From assembly GCF_040373385.1 (NCBI RefSeq), contig NZ_JBDXXH010000002.1, positions 186,001 through 250,000 on the forward strand: a stretch of DNA of 64,000 nucleotides, written 5' to 3'. Below are positions 28,341 through 37,370 of this stretch, in pieces; within the stretch, counting starts at the first letter, position 1, and each line of letters begins with the position of its first letter. Both the position numbers and the translations under genes were made by a program. Under the pieces are notes generated by a model. That model was not told the origin of the DNA, did not search any database, and saw only the letters and a list, made by a program, of their open reading frames with translations. The DNA comes from Nitratidesulfovibrio sp. (GTDB lineage Bacteria; Desulfobacterota; Desulfovibrionia; Desulfovibrionales; Desulfovibrionaceae).

Positions 28341-29354
28341 CTATTTCCGGGTGGTCCGGTCGAAATCGCCGATGTTCATGGAACCGCCCATCAGCTTGCG
28401 CCCGGTATTGGCCAGCATGCGGCCCAGCAGGCCGTTGGCGGGCATCACCAGTTCTGCCGTGCGCAGCACCAGCCCGTCCGCCGCGCGGATCAGCCGGGCG
28501 TTGATGAACACGCTGTACTTGTCGCGGTAGTAGGTGCCCGCCACGAACACGGCCCAGCCTTCGCGCGCGGGCAACACGCCCACGTTGCGCGACAGCAGGA
28601 ATTCGCCTTCGCCCTCGCGCGGGCGCAGGGTGCCGGGCAGGCGGTATTCGCGTACGGGAAAGCCGCGCTGGTTGAATTCGTAGAACAACTGCTCGGCGAT
28701 GTACCGGCCAAGCGACGACGATTCGTCAAAGTCGTCCTGATTCACGAACGACGTGGGCAGGGCAATGTACCCCATCAGCGCATCGTTGGGCACCGTGGCC
28801 AGCAACTGGTCCACCAGTTCGCGCACCTTCAGCTTCAGTTCGCGGGCCTCCATGTAGTTGGGGTCCGCCTGGGGGCGCGGCGCGCCCTTGCTCCAGAACA
28901 TGCCGCCCTGATTGTCGGGCACCATGAAGCCGTTGTCGTGGGTGACCACCGTGGACAGGGGCATGGTCTGCCCGTTCACGTTGGCCTCGCCCGATTCCTT
29001 GGCCACCAGCGGGGCGCCGGGGTCAGCGCCAAGGCGCGGCGGTTGGGGCGCCATGGACGCGGGCTGCGTCGGGACGCCCTGCGACTGGCGCATCTCCGCC
29101 CCTGCGGGTGTGCCGCCGGGGGGCAGCAGCGGCAGGGCGGCAAGGGCCAGGCCCGTGACGATCAGGCCGGTCCCGATCAGTCCGGCGGCAACGGGGCCAG
29201 TGCGGAGTGCACGGCCCGCACTGGGCGAACTGGGGCGTCCGCGCCCGTCGCCGTTGCCCTCGTGATCGCCCGGATTGGCCAGATCGGCCAGATCGGCCTG
29301 CCCGACTTCTTTCAGAATATGTGACTCGCGGGGTTCGCGGAATTCGCGGGACAT
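28341..29354 (-). CDS. FlgO-like membrane-anchored protein
   Basis: 337 residues from ATG 29354, which has GGAGG upstream; an earlier in-frame start (29387) lacks one. A charged cytoplasmic N-terminus (about 60 residues, with repeated ADLADLA encoded by a 9-base repeat) precedes one membrane helix (VAAGLIGTGLIVTGLALAAL, about 57-76). A Pro/Gly linker then leads to a C-terminal FlgO-like domain (about 170-320) with LGRYIAEQLFYEFNQRGFPV and VFVAGTYYRDKYSVFINARLI. It heads the three-gene set. The FlgO domain is probably periplasmic. Confidence 0.8.
   Translation of the reverse strand: MSREFREPRESHILKEVGQADLADLANPGDHEGNGDGRGRPSSPSAGRALRTGPVAAGLIGTGLIVTGLALAALPLLPPGGTPAGAEMRQSQGVPTQPASMAPQPPRLGADPGAPLVAKESGEANVNGQTMPLSTVVTHDNGFMVPDNQGGMFWSKGAPRPQADPNYMEARELKLKVRELVDQLLATVPNDALMGYIALPTSFVNQDDFDESSSLGRYIAEQLFYEFNQRGFPVREYRLPGTLRPREGEGEFLLSRNVGVLPAREGWAVFVAGTYYRDKYSVFINARLIRAADGLVLRTAELVMPANGLLGRMLANTGRKLMGGSMNIGDFDRTTRK
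29272..29298 (-). repeat. 9-base in-frame repeat in the FlgO-like gene
   Basis: Three units, GGATTGGCC, AGATCGGCC, AGATCGGCC, encode the repeated Ala-Asp-Leu in the cytoplasmic N-terminus. The length is a multiple of three, so copy changes keep the frame. Confidence 0.75.
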
Positions 29355-30012
29355 GGGGGGGGGCCTCCGATGGTATCCGCGCGGCACCGGGCCGCGCGCC
29401 GCATTCTGCGGCGCGCCTGTCTGGCCGATGTGGCCGGGCGCTGCCTGCGGGATGCTTCGTTGCTCGTCCTATCGGCGGAAACACGAAAAGCTTGAGGTTG
29501 CAATCCCCATGGCGGCAGTGTTCCCGGCATGCCGCAGGCCGGGTGGCGGCAAGCGGTTGTGCGCGTGGGACAACTTTTGCGTCATGCGTCAGCGGCATTG
29601 GGTGGCGGATGCACCAATGCTCGTGCATTCTGTATTGTTTGGTGGAACAACCCGGAACGTTCGCATTGATGAAATCTATTTTCAGGATTGGATATGTAGC
29701 ATAAAAATGTAGCACGAAATTGACATAGGTAACACATGGGAGTAATCGCAATAAAAAACATAACACGGTGGCCATCAAGCGCGATGCAAGAAGACGCTCG
29801 TGGAAACGGCGGCTTCGCGTGCAGGCCCGCCAAACGTTGGCAACGCAGCCCTGCTGGGTGGTTGTGCGCGTCCGTCTGCATCAGGGCGCGTTCGTGCGCA
29901 TCCGTCTCATTGGGGCTCGCTGGCGCGCATTGGGGCGTACCCCTTGTGCGCGCGTCATGCGACGGGTGCGGGTTGGATGGCGGGGTGGCGAGGCCGGGGA
30001 GGCGGGGCGGGG
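29355..30012. other. Divergent promoter region before the hydrogenase cluster
   Basis: 658 bases without a supportable gene, between the minus-strand FlgO set and the plus-strand hydrogenase cluster. The part from about 29590 to 29780 is clearly AT-richer than its surroundings. It contains an 8-base direct repeat (ATGTAGCA at 29694-29701 and 29707-29714) and a TTGACA at 29720-29725 with a poor -10 (TAATCG, 17 bases on). Confidence 0.55.
29694..29725 (+). promoter_or_regulatory. Possible promoter and operator of the hydrogenase cluster
   Basis: Two ATGTAGCA direct repeats with a 13-base period lie directly upstream of TTGACA (29720-29725). The spacing suits an activator-type site just before a -35 box, but the -10 match is poor and nothing identifies the regulator. 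Confidence 0.3.
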
Positions 30013-30282
30013 ATGCACGTCAACGGACAATGCAAGCGCGTGGGTGTGGTGGCGTTGCTGGTCGGCAACCGCGAAGCCTGCGCGGACAAGGTCAATGCCG
30101 TGATCAGCGAGTTCGGTTCGCTGGTCATCGGACGCATGGGGGTGCCGTACCGGGAACGCGGAGTGGGCGTCATTTCGCTGATCGTGGACGGCACCACCGA
30201 CGAACTGGGGGCGATGACGGGCAGGCTGGGGGCCATCCCCGGCGTGCGCATCAAGACGCTTCTGCTTACCGACGCGGCATGA
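30013..30282 (+). CDS. TM1266-like [FeFe]-hydrogenase system regulator
   Basis: 89 residues with an ACT-like beta-alpha-beta fold pattern: RVGVVALLVGNREACADKVN, then GSLVIGRMGVPYRERGVGVISLIVDGTTDEL, then GVRIKTLLL (bases about 30034-30270). This matches the small family typified by TM1266, often encoded beside hydE/F/G and thought to regulate that system. ATG 30013 follows a GGCGGGG stretch. It is the first gene of the cluster, 33 bases before hydG. No DNA-binding domain is present, so how it acts is unknown. Confidence 0.82.
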   Translation: MHVNGQCKRVGVVALLVGNREACADKVNAVISEFGSLVIGRMGVPYRERGVGVISLIVDGTTDELGAMTGRLGAIPGVRIKTLLLTDAA

Positions 30283-30315
30283 GCCGCGCCGCCATACCGT
30301 GGAAGGAGCAGGACC

Positions 30316-31725
30316 ATGGGCAAGGCAACGGATGCCGACAGGGATGTTTCGTGGCTTGACGACGGCTTCATCGCGGACACGCTGGCCCGCAACACCGCCG
30401 AGGACGGAGGCAAGATTCGCGAGGTGCTGGCCAAGGCCCGCGAACTGGAAGGGCTGGACCACGACGACGTGGCCGCTTTGATGCACGTGAACAGTCCCGG
30501 CCTGGTGGATGAGTTGTTCGACACCGCCCGCCGGGTCAAGGAAGAGATTTACGGCAACCGGCTGGTCATGTTCGCGCCGCTGTACATCTCCAACCTGTGC
30601 GCCAACGAATGCCTGTACTGTGCGTTCCGCGCCACCAACAAGGAACTGGACCGGCGCGCCCTGTCCATGGACGAAGTGGCCGCCGAAACCCGCGTGCTGG
30701 TGCGCCAGGGCCACAAGCGCGTGCTGCTGGTGGCGGGCGAATCGTACCCCGGCGAAGGCTTCGAGTACGTGCTGAAGGCCATCGACGCCGTGTACTCGGT
30801 GCACGAGGAAAGCGGCGAGATACGCCGCGTCAATGTCAACGTGGCCCCGCTGACGGTGGAAGACTTCATCCGTCTGAAGGAACGCGGCATCGGCACCTAT
30901 CAGTTGTTCCAGGAAACCTACCACCGGCCCACCTACGCCCGTGTGCACGTGGGCGGCCTGAAACGCGACTTCGACTGGCGCGCCTCGGCCATGGATCGGG
31001 CCATGCGCGCGGGCATCGACGACGTGGGCCTGGGTGTGCTGTACGGGCTGGCCGACTGGCGGTTCGACACCCTGGCGCTGATGAGCCACATCCGCCATCT
31101 GGAAGACCGCTTCGGCGTGGGCTGTCACACCATCAGCGTGCCGCGCATCGAGCCCGCCGTGGGTTCCGAGATGGCCAGCTGTCCGCCGCAGGCCGTGACC
31201 GACGACGAGTTCCGCAAACTGGTGGCCATTCTGCGGCTGGCCGTGCCCTACACCGGCCTGATCATGTCCACGCGTGAAAACGCCGAAGTGCGCCATTCCA
31301 CCCTTGCCCTTGGCGTGTCGCAGATATCGGCGGGCAGCCGCACCAACCCCGGCGGCTATGTGGAGACGGAAAAGTTCGAATCCAGCCAGTTCCAGCTTGG
31401 CGATCACCGCAGCCTTTCCGAGGTCGTGGCCGACATCGGACGCATGGGCTACATCCCCTCGTTCTGTACCGCCTGCTACCGGCTGGGCCGCACCGGGCAG
31501 GACTTCATGGATCTCGCCAAGCCCGGCCTGATCAAGGAAAAGTGCGCCCCCAACGCGCTGTCCACCTTCCTCGAATACCTTATCGACTACGGTAGCCCCA
31601 TGGAGCGCGAGGTGGGCCAGGGCGTCATCGCCGCCGAACTCGGCTGCATGGACGACCGCACCCGCCGCGTGGCCGAACGCATGTTGGGCAAGGTGCAGGA
31701 AGGGCGCAGGGATGTCTTCTGCTGA
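30316..31725 (+). CDS. hydG: [FeFe]-hydrogenase maturase HydG (radical SAM tyrosine lyase)
   Basis: Cleaves tyrosine to give CO and cyanide and builds an Fe(CO)2(CN)-cysteine synthon for the H-cluster. It has 469 residues. The radical-SAM cluster ligands are Cys95, Cys99 and Cys102 (CANECLYC). The auxiliary cluster that carries the dangler iron is bound by the C-terminal CTAC motif (Cys384, Cys387) and Cys410, exactly the CX2C-X22-C spacing of HydG. AAGGAGCAGG precedes the ATG. Its end overlaps the aspA start by 14 bases, so aspA is translated from the same message. Confidence 0.96.
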   Translation: MGKATDADRDVSWLDDGFIADTLARNTAEDGGKIREVLAKARELEGLDHDDVAALMHVNSPGLVDELFDTARRVKEEIYGNRLVMFAPLYISNLCANECLYCAFRATNKELDRRALSMDEVAAETRVLVRQGHKRVLLVAGESYPGEGFEYVLKAIDAVYSVHEESGEIRRVNVNVAPLTVEDFIRLKERGIGTYQLFQETYHRPTYARVHVGGLKRDFDWRASAMDRAMRAGIDDVGLGVLYGLADWRFDTLALMSHIRHLEDRFGVGCHTISVPRIEPAVGSEMASCPPQAVTDDEFRKLVAILRLAVPYTGLIMSTRENAEVRHSTLALGVSQISAGSRTNPGGYVETEKFESSQFQLGDHRSLSEVVADIGRMGYIPSFCTACYRLGRTGQDFMDLAKPGLIKEKCAPNALSTFLEYLIDYGSPMEREVGQGVIAAELGCMDDRTRRVAERMLGKVQEGRRDVFC

Positions 31726-33379
31726 ACCTGTCGCTTCTGCGGGGCAGGGCATGGCGGTCGCACCGTCCATCACGTCTGCACCGTCCCTGATGAAAGGGAT
31801 GGAAGGGACGGAAGGGACGGACGCGGCCACCACCTTGTCCTCGGATACCTGCGGGACGTGCAACCGCGCGGCGTACGCACCCGTCCGCGCGGAGCACGAC
31901 CTGCTGGGCGAAATGTCCGTGCCCGCGGATGCCTATCATGGCATCCACACCCAGCGGGCACTGGACAACTTCGCCGTTGCCGGGCGGCGCCTCCACCCGG
32001 GACTCGTGGAGGCGCTTGCCCTGGTCAAGAAGGCTTGCGCTCGCGCCAATGCGGAGCTGGGCTACCTGGAACCGCGCGTGGCCGACGCCGTATGCGTCGC
32101 CTGCGACGACATGCAGCACGGCGATCTTGGCGCGCACGTGGTGGTGGACGCCTTGCAGGGGGGCGCGGGCACCTCGGCCAACATGAACGTCAACGAGGTG
32201 CTGGCCAACCGGGCGGAAGAGTTCATGGGCGGCACGCGCGGCGCGTACCAACTGGTGCACCCGCTGGACCACGTGAACCTGCACCAGTCCACCAACGACG
32301 TCTTTCCCACGGCGCTGCGCGTGGCGGCCATGCGCGGCCTGCGCGAACTGGAGCGGGCCGTGGCCGCGCTGCAACGCACTTTCCAGGACCGCGAACGCGA
32401 CTTTGCCGGGGTGGTCAAGCTGGGCCGCACCCAGTTGCAGGACGCCGTGCCCATGACCCTGGGGGCGGAATGTTCCGCCTGGGCGGAAGCGCTTTCGCGC
32501 GACCGCTGGCGCATCTTCAAGTGCGAGGAGCGGCTGCGCGTGGTCAACCTGGGTGGCACGGCGGTGGGCACGGGCGTCACCGCCCCGCGCGACTACATCT
32601 TTCTGGTGGTGGAGCGGCTGCGCGAGGTGACAGGCCTTGGCATGGCCCGCGCCGAAAATCTGGTGGACGCCACCCAGAACGCCGATGTGTTCGTGGAGGT
32701 GTCCGGCATCCTGAAGGCGCACGCGGTGAACCTGCTGAAGATTTCCGCAGACCTGCGGTTGCTGGCCTCCGGCCCGCGCGGGGGGCTGGGCGAACTTGCG
32801 CTGCCCGCCGTTCAGGCCGGGTCCAGCCTGATGCCCGGCAAGGTCAACTCGGTGATCTGCGAGGCGGTGGCCCAGGCGGCCATGCGCGCGCTGGGCAACG
32901 ACGCGGCGCTGACCGTGGCCGCGCAGGCCGGGCAACTGGAGTTGAATGCCTTCCTGCCGCTGGTGGCCGATGCGCTGCTGGACACCATTTCCATCCTTGC
33001 CCGCGCCTGTGTCATGTTCCGCACCCGTTGCGTGGAAGGCATGCGGGCGGACGCGGCGGCCTGCGCGCGCCACGTGGACGATTCGTGGGGCACGCTGACT
33101 GCGCTGGTGCCCGTGCTGGGTTACGACGGGGCCACCCGGCTGGTGGGCGTCATGCGCGAGCGGGATTGCGGCCTGCGCGAGGCGGCCCGGCACATCGGCC
33201 TGCTGGACGAGGCTACGCTGGATGCGCTGCTTTCGCCAGAGGCCATGGCCCGGCTGGGAAGTCCCGCCGGGCAGGCGATGCACCCCGGTGCACCCCGAAA
33301 TGTTCGGGACTATGGGCGTACCAATGGCCGCGCCAACGACCGCGACGACAGCCATGGCAATGGCCGGGGGCGGCCATGA
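31712..33379 (+). CDS. aspA: Aspartate ammonia-lyase in the hydrogenase maturation operon
   Basis: Converts aspartate to fumarate and ammonia. The catalytic-loop signature GSSLMPGKVN is present near residue 371, and DLLGEMSVPADAYHGIHTQRA near residue 65 matches the normal N-terminus of the family. The protein has 555 residues against about 470 usually: an unconserved N-terminal extension of some 58 residues, part of it made by a 9-base repeat (MKG-MEG-TEG), and a Gly/Arg/Asn-rich tail. The start has a purine-rich site inside hydG and overlaps it by 14 bases; an internal start is possible. The stop overlaps hydE (ATGA). This context suggests a supply of ammonia for H-cluster assembly. Confidence 0.93.
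   Translation: MSSAEPVASAGQGMAVAPSITSAPSLMKGMEGTEGTDAATTLSSDTCGTCNRAAYAPVRAEHDLLGEMSVPADAYHGIHTQRALDNFAVAGRRLHPGLVEALALVKKACARANAELGYLEPRVADAVCVACDDMQHGDLGAHVVVDALQGGAGTSANMNVNEVLANRAEEFMGGTRGAYQLVHPLDHVNLHQSTNDVFPTALRVAAMRGLRELERAVAALQRTFQDRERDFAGVVKLGRTQLQDAVPMTLGAECSAWAEALSRDRWRIFKCEERLRVVNLGGTAVGTGVTAPRDYIFLVVERLREVTGLGMARAENLVDATQNADVFVEVSGILKAHAVNLLKISADLRLLASGPRGGLGELALPAVQAGSSLMPGKVNSVICEAVAQAAMRALGNDAALTVAAQAGQLELNAFLPLVADALLDTISILARACVMFRTRCVEGMRADAAACARHVDDSWGTLTALVPVLGYDGATRLVGVMRERDCGLREAARHIGLLDEATLDALLSPEAMARLGSPAGQAMHPGAPRNVRDYGRTNGRANDRDDSHGNGRGRP
31792..31818 (+). repeat. 9-base in-frame repeat in the aspA extension
   Basis: Three units, GAAAGGGAT, GGAAGGGAC, GGAAGGGAC, lie in the unconserved N-terminal extension. 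Confidence 0.75.
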
Positions 33380-34419
33380 TGCATCGCGACGAGATTCTCG
33401 GTCTGCTGTTCGATACGCCGTTCGACCAACTTGCGGCTCGCGCCGACGCGGTGCGCCGCGAGGCCAAGGGCGACATGGTGCACGTGCGCGGCATCGTGGA
33501 ATTTTCCAATCATTGCATCCGCAACTGTGTGTACTGCGGGCTGCGCCGCGACAATGCGCAGGCGCGCCGCTATCGGCTGACCCTGCCGGAGGTGCTGGCT
33601 GCGACGGGCGAGGCCGCCGCGGCGGGGGCGGATACCGTGGTGCTGCAATCGGGTGACGATTACGGCATGGCCCCGCGCGATCTTGCCGACATCGTGGAAG
33701 CGGTGAAGACCCGGTTGGGCCTTGCCGTCACCCTGAGCGTGGGCGAACGCCCGGCGCGGGACTACGCCCTGTGGCGTTCCGCCGGGGCGGACCGCTTTCT
33801 GATGAAGCACGAGACGGCGGACGCCGCCCTGTACGCCCGCCTGCACCCCGGCAAGACGCTGGCCCAGCGGCTTGCGGCCCTGCGCCGCCTGCGCGACGCG
33901 GGCTACGAGGTGGGTAGCGGGTTCATCGTGGGGGTGCCGGGGCAGCGACCGGAATCGCTGGCCGACGACGTCCTGCTGGTGTGCGAACTGGCTGCGGACA
34001 TGTGCGGGGCCGGTCCCTTCGTGCCCAACGGTGCAACCCCCCTGGCCGGGGCGGCGCCCGGCCCGGTGGAACTGACCCTGCGCTGCATGGCGGCGCTGCG
34101 CATCGCCCGGCCCGGCCTTAACCTGCCCGCCACCACCGCCTTGGCCACCCTGGCCCCGCAGGACGGGCAACTGGACGGGCTGCGCGCGGGGGGCAACGTG
34201 CTGATGCCGGGCTTCACCCCCGCCGCCCGCCGGGCGGACTATCACATTTACGACCACAAGCGGCGCGTGGACATGGATGACGCGCTGGACACCATCCGCC
34301 GGGCCGGGCGCGTGCCCGCCCCGGCGCAAGGAGCAAGGGCATGCAGGATACCCCAAGGGGGCTGCGGCTGCACATCGGCATCTACGGGCGCCGCAACGTC
34401 GGCAAGTCGTCGCTGCTGA
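33376..34419 (+). CDS. hydE: [FeFe]-hydrogenase maturase HydE (radical SAM)
   Basis: Radical SAM enzyme that processes the HydG product on the way to the diiron subcluster. It has 347 residues. The cluster ligands are Cys47, Cys51 and Cys54 (CIRNCVYC), followed by GLRRDN, and the barrel contains VVLQSGDDYG and MKHETADAALYARLHPG, all typical. The ATG overlaps the aspA stop (ATGA). The last 26 codons, with a Cys/Ser/Thr-rich sequence, overlap the start of hydF by 79 bases in another frame; the family domain ends before this tail. Confidence 0.95.
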   Translation: MMHRDEILGLLFDTPFDQLAARADAVRREAKGDMVHVRGIVEFSNHCIRNCVYCGLRRDNAQARRYRLTLPEVLAATGEAAAAGADTVVLQSGDDYGMAPRDLADIVEAVKTRLGLAVTLSVGERPARDYALWRSAGADRFLMKHETADAALYARLHPGKTLAQRLAALRRLRDAGYEVGSGFIVGVPGQRPESLADDVLLVCELAADMCGAGPFVPNGATPLAGAAPGPVELTLRCMAALRIARPGLNLPATTALATLAPQDGQLDGLRAGGNVLMPGFTPAARRADYHIYDHKRRVDMDDALDTIRRAGRVPAPAQGARACRIPQGGCGCTSASTGAATSASRRC

Positions 34420-35594
34420 ACGGGCTGGTGGGGCAGGGCGCGTCCATCGTTTCGGACACGCCGGGCACCACCACCGACCCCGTGGAAAAGACGCTGGAAC
34501 TCGACCCTGTCGGCCCGGTGGTGTTCATCGATACGGCGGGCATCGACGACGAGGGCGCGCTGGGCGCGTTGCGCCGCGAACGCTCGGAACGGGCGCTGGA
34601 CCGCACCGACGTGGCCCTGCTGGTCACCGACGGTGCGTGGGGCCGGGACGAGGAGGCGCTGGAGGCCGCATTCGCCGCGCGCAAGTTGCCGTACTTCGTG
34701 GTGGCCAACAAGGCGGACCTTGCTCCGGCTGACGACCCGGCGGCCGTGCTGCCCGAAGCCGTGCGCGATGCGCTGGCCGGTCGCGGCATTGCCGTGGTGG
34801 CGGCCTCGGCGCTGCTGGGCAAGGGGCTGGACGCCGTGCGCGAGCGCATCGCCATGCTGGCCCCGGAACACGCCATCGCCCAGCCGCACATGCTGTCCGA
34901 CCTGGTGCCGCCGGGAGGGCTTGTGGTGCTGGTGGTGCCCATCGACCTTGGTGCGCCAAGGGGGCGGCTGATCCTGCCCCAGGTGCAGGCCATCCGCGAC
35001 CTGCTGGACGGCGACCAGATGTGCCTGGTGGTCAAGGAGCGCGAACTGCGCGCCGCTCTGGAGCGCCTTTCCGCGCCGCCGGACCTTGTGGTGTGCGACT
35101 CGCAGGTGGTGCTGAAGGCGGCGGCGGATACCCCGCCCGGCGTGCCCCTGACCACCTTTTCCATCCTGATGGCCCGGCTGAAGGGCGACCTGGTGGAACT
35201 GGCGCGCGGTGCTGCGGCCATCGAACGGCTGGGGCCGGGCGACCGGGTGCTGATAGCCGAAGCCTGCACCCACCACCCCCTGGCCGACGACATAGGCCGG
35301 GTCAAGATTCCCCGCTGGCTGCGCCAGTACGCGGGCGGCGACATCGAAATCGACGTCACGGCGGGCAAGGAACTTTCCGACGACATGGCCGCCTATGCGC
35401 TGGTGGTGCATTGCGGCGGCTGCGTCATCAACCGGGGCAACATGCTGGCCCGGCTGCGCGCGGCGCGGCGGGCGGGAGTGCCCATGACCAATTACGGGCT
35501 GGCCATTTCGCTGACGCAAGGGGTGCTGCCCCGCGCGCTGGGACCGTTCCCGGCGGCGCTGGACGCCTTCCGCGCGGCGGCGAAGGGCGCCTGA
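34341..35594 (+). CDS. hydF: [FeFe]-hydrogenase maturation GTPase HydF
   Basis: Scaffold that carries the diiron subcluster and delivers it to HydA. It has 417 residues. The N-terminal GTPase domain has Walker A GRRNVGKSSLL (residues 16-26), the DTAGIDDEG switch region and NKAD. The C-terminal domain binds the [4Fe-4S] cluster with Cys309 (ACTHHPLADDIG) and Cys358/Cys361 (HCGGC). ATG 34341 has CAAGGAG upstream, inside the 3' end of hydE. hydA follows after 124 bases. Confidence 0.96.
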   Translation: MQDTPRGLRLHIGIYGRRNVGKSSLLNGLVGQGASIVSDTPGTTTDPVEKTLELDPVGPVVFIDTAGIDDEGALGALRRERSERALDRTDVALLVTDGAWGRDEEALEAAFAARKLPYFVVANKADLAPADDPAAVLPEAVRDALAGRGIAVVAASALLGKGLDAVRERIAMLAPEHAIAQPHMLSDLVPPGGLVVLVVPIDLGAPRGRLILPQVQAIRDLLDGDQMCLVVKERELRAALERLSAPPDLVVCDSQVVLKAAADTPPGVPLTTFSILMARLKGDLVELARGAAAIERLGPGDRVLIAEACTHHPLADDIGRVKIPRWLRQYAGGDIEIDVTAGKELSDDMAAYALVVHCGGCVINRGNMLARLRAARRAGVPMTNYGLAISLTQGVLPRALGPFPAALDAFRAAAKGA

Positions 35595-35718
35595 CGCCAC
35601 CCCGGTGGCGGCGGGCAGTGTCGGACCGGTACAAGGCGGCGCGGGACAAGGAGGTGTTCGGACGGCGTCGCGGGTGCCAACGACGTGATCGCAACCTACA
35701 ACCACAGGAGACGTGCAG

Positions 35719-36984
35719 ATGAGCCGTATCGAAATGGAGAAGGTCTTTTACGAAGATCACGCTCCAGACCCCAAGGCCGATCCCGACAAGCTCTTCTTCA
35801 TCCAGATCGATGAAACGAAGTGCATCGGGTGCGACACCTGCCAGCAGTACTGCCCCACGGGCGCCATCTTCGGCGACACGGGCGACGCGCACAAGATTCC
35901 CCACGAGGAAATGTGCATCAACTGCGGACAGTGTCTGACTCACTGCCCCGTGGGCGCCATCTATGAGGCGCAGTCGTGGGTGACCGAGATCGAGAAGCAG
36001 ATCAAGGCCAAGGACGTCAAGGTCATCGCCATGCCCGCTCCCGCCGTGCGCTACGCCCTGGGCGACGCCTTCGGCCTGCCCGTGGGCACCGTGACCACCG
36101 GCAAGATGTTCTCGGCGCTCAAGGAACTGGGCTTCGATCACTGCTGGGACAACGAATTCACCGCCGACGTGACCATCTGGGAAGAAGGCACCGAATTCGT
36201 GCAGCGCCTGACCAAGAAGCTGGACAAGCCGCTGCCCCAGTTCACCTCGTGCTGCCCCGGCTGGCACAAGTACGTGGAATCGCTGTATCCCGAGCTGTTC
36301 CCGCACATGTCGTCGTGCAAGTCGCCCATCGGCATGCTGGGCTCGCTGGCCAAGACCTACGGCGCGGACCGCATGAAGTACGACCGCTCCAAGGTGTACA
36401 CGGTGTCCATCATGCCGTGCACCGCCAAGAAGTACGAAGGCATGCGTCCGCAGCTGTGGGACAGCGGCTACAAGGACATCGACGCCACCATCGACACCCG
36501 CGAACTGGCGTACATGATCAAGAAGGCCAAGATCGACTTCACCAAGCTGCCCGACGGCAAGCGCGACACCCTGATGGGTGAATCCACCGGCGGCGCGACC
36601 CTGTTCGGCGTCACCGGCGGGGTCATGGAAGCGGCGCTGCGTTACGCCTACCAGGCCGTCACCGGCAAGAAGCCGGAAAGCATGGACTTCAAGGGCGTGC
36701 GCGGGTTGCAGGGCGTGAAGGAAGCCACGGTGAACGTGGGCGGCGTGGACGTGAAGGTGGCCGTGGTGCACGGCGCCAAGCGTTTCCATGACGTGTGCGA
36801 ACTGGTGAAGGCCGGCAAGGCTCCGTGGCACTTCATCGAGTTCATGGCCTGCCCCGGTGGCTGCGTGTGCGGCGGCGGTCAGCCGGTGATGCCCGGCGTG
36901 CTTGAAGCCGCCGACCGCAGGGTGACCCAGATGTACGCGGGCCTGAAGAAGCGCCTGGCCATGGCCAGCGCCAGCCGGGCATAG
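35719..36984 (+). CDS. hydA: Periplasmic [FeFe] hydrogenase, large subunit
   Basis: Catalytic subunit that oxidises H2 in the periplasm, passing electrons to c-type cytochromes. It has 421 residues. Two ferredoxin-type clusters are bound by Cys35/38/41/45 and Cys66/69/72/76. The H-cluster ligands are Cys179 (TSCCPGW), Cys234 (MPCTAKK), Cys378 and Cys382 (CPGGC), the same positions as in the D. vulgaris enzyme as I recall it. There is no signal peptide, so export depends on the Tat signal of HydB. CAGGAG lies 8-9 bases before ATG 35719. The C-terminal end is removed in related enzymes. Confidence 0.98.
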   Translation: MSRIEMEKVFYEDHAPDPKADPDKLFFIQIDETKCIGCDTCQQYCPTGAIFGDTGDAHKIPHEEMCINCGQCLTHCPVGAIYEAQSWVTEIEKQIKAKDVKVIAMPAPAVRYALGDAFGLPVGTVTTGKMFSALKELGFDHCWDNEFTADVTIWEEGTEFVQRLTKKLDKPLPQFTSCCPGWHKYVESLYPELFPHMSSCKSPIGMLGSLAKTYGADRMKYDRSKVYTVSIMPCTAKKYEGMRPQLWDSGYKDIDATIDTRELAYMIKKAKIDFTKLPDGKRDTLMGESTGGATLFGVTGGVMEAALRYAYQAVTGKKPESMDFKGVRGLQGVKEATVNVGGVDVKVAVVHGAKRFHDVCELVKAGKAPWHFIEFMACPGGCVCGGGQPVMPGVLEAADRRVTQMYAGLKKRLAMASASRA

Positions 36985-36995
36985 GAGGAATCACC

Positions 36996-37370
36996 ATGCA
37001 GATCGTCAACCTTACCCGGCGCGGCTTTCTGAAGGCCGCCTGCGTCGTCACCGGCGGCGCCCTGATCAGCATTCGCATGACCGGCAAGGCCGTGGCCGCC
37101 GCCAAGCAGCTGAAGGATTACATGATGGACCGCATCAACGCGGTGTACGGGGCGGACGCCAAGTTCCCGGTGCGCGCCTCGCAGGACAACGTGCAGGTCC
37201 AGAAGCTGTACAAGGACTTCATGGAAAAGCCCATGAGCCACAAGGCCGAACAGTTGCTGCACACCCACTGGGTGGACCGCTCCAAGGCCATCGAGCGCAT
37301 GAAGGCCGAAGGGGCCTACCCCAACCCGCGCGCCAAGGAATTCGCGGGCAACACCTATCCCTACGAATAG
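36996..37370 (+). CDS. hydB: Periplasmic [FeFe] hydrogenase, small subunit (Tat signal)
   Basis: 124 residues. The N-terminus [12 protein letters not shown] carries the twin-arginine motif followed by a hydrophobic stretch; cleavage near AVAAAKQ (residue about 35) is likely. The mature part wraps around HydA in the known structure, and the Tat signal exports the folded pair. The start follows hydA by 11 bases with a strong AGGAGG. It is the last gene of the cluster; a 24-bp hairpin lies about 160 bases downstream. Confidence 0.96.
   Translation: MQIVNLTRRGFLKAACVVTGGALISIRMTGKAVAAAKQLKDYMMDRINAVYGADAKFPVRASQDNVQVQKLYKDFMEKPMSHKAEQLLHTHWVDRSKAIERMKAEGAYPNPRAKEFAGNTYPYE

Noticed and set aside
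29582..29881. A 99-codon minus-strand frame in the AT-rich region before the hydrogenase cluster
   Set aside because: It has no ribosome-binding site, His/Cys/Pro-rich odd composition and covers the probable promoter region.
31858..34419. A single 853-codon frame as one large protein
   Set aside because: Only its last part, from 33376, is HydE; the earlier part is the wrong frame of aspA.
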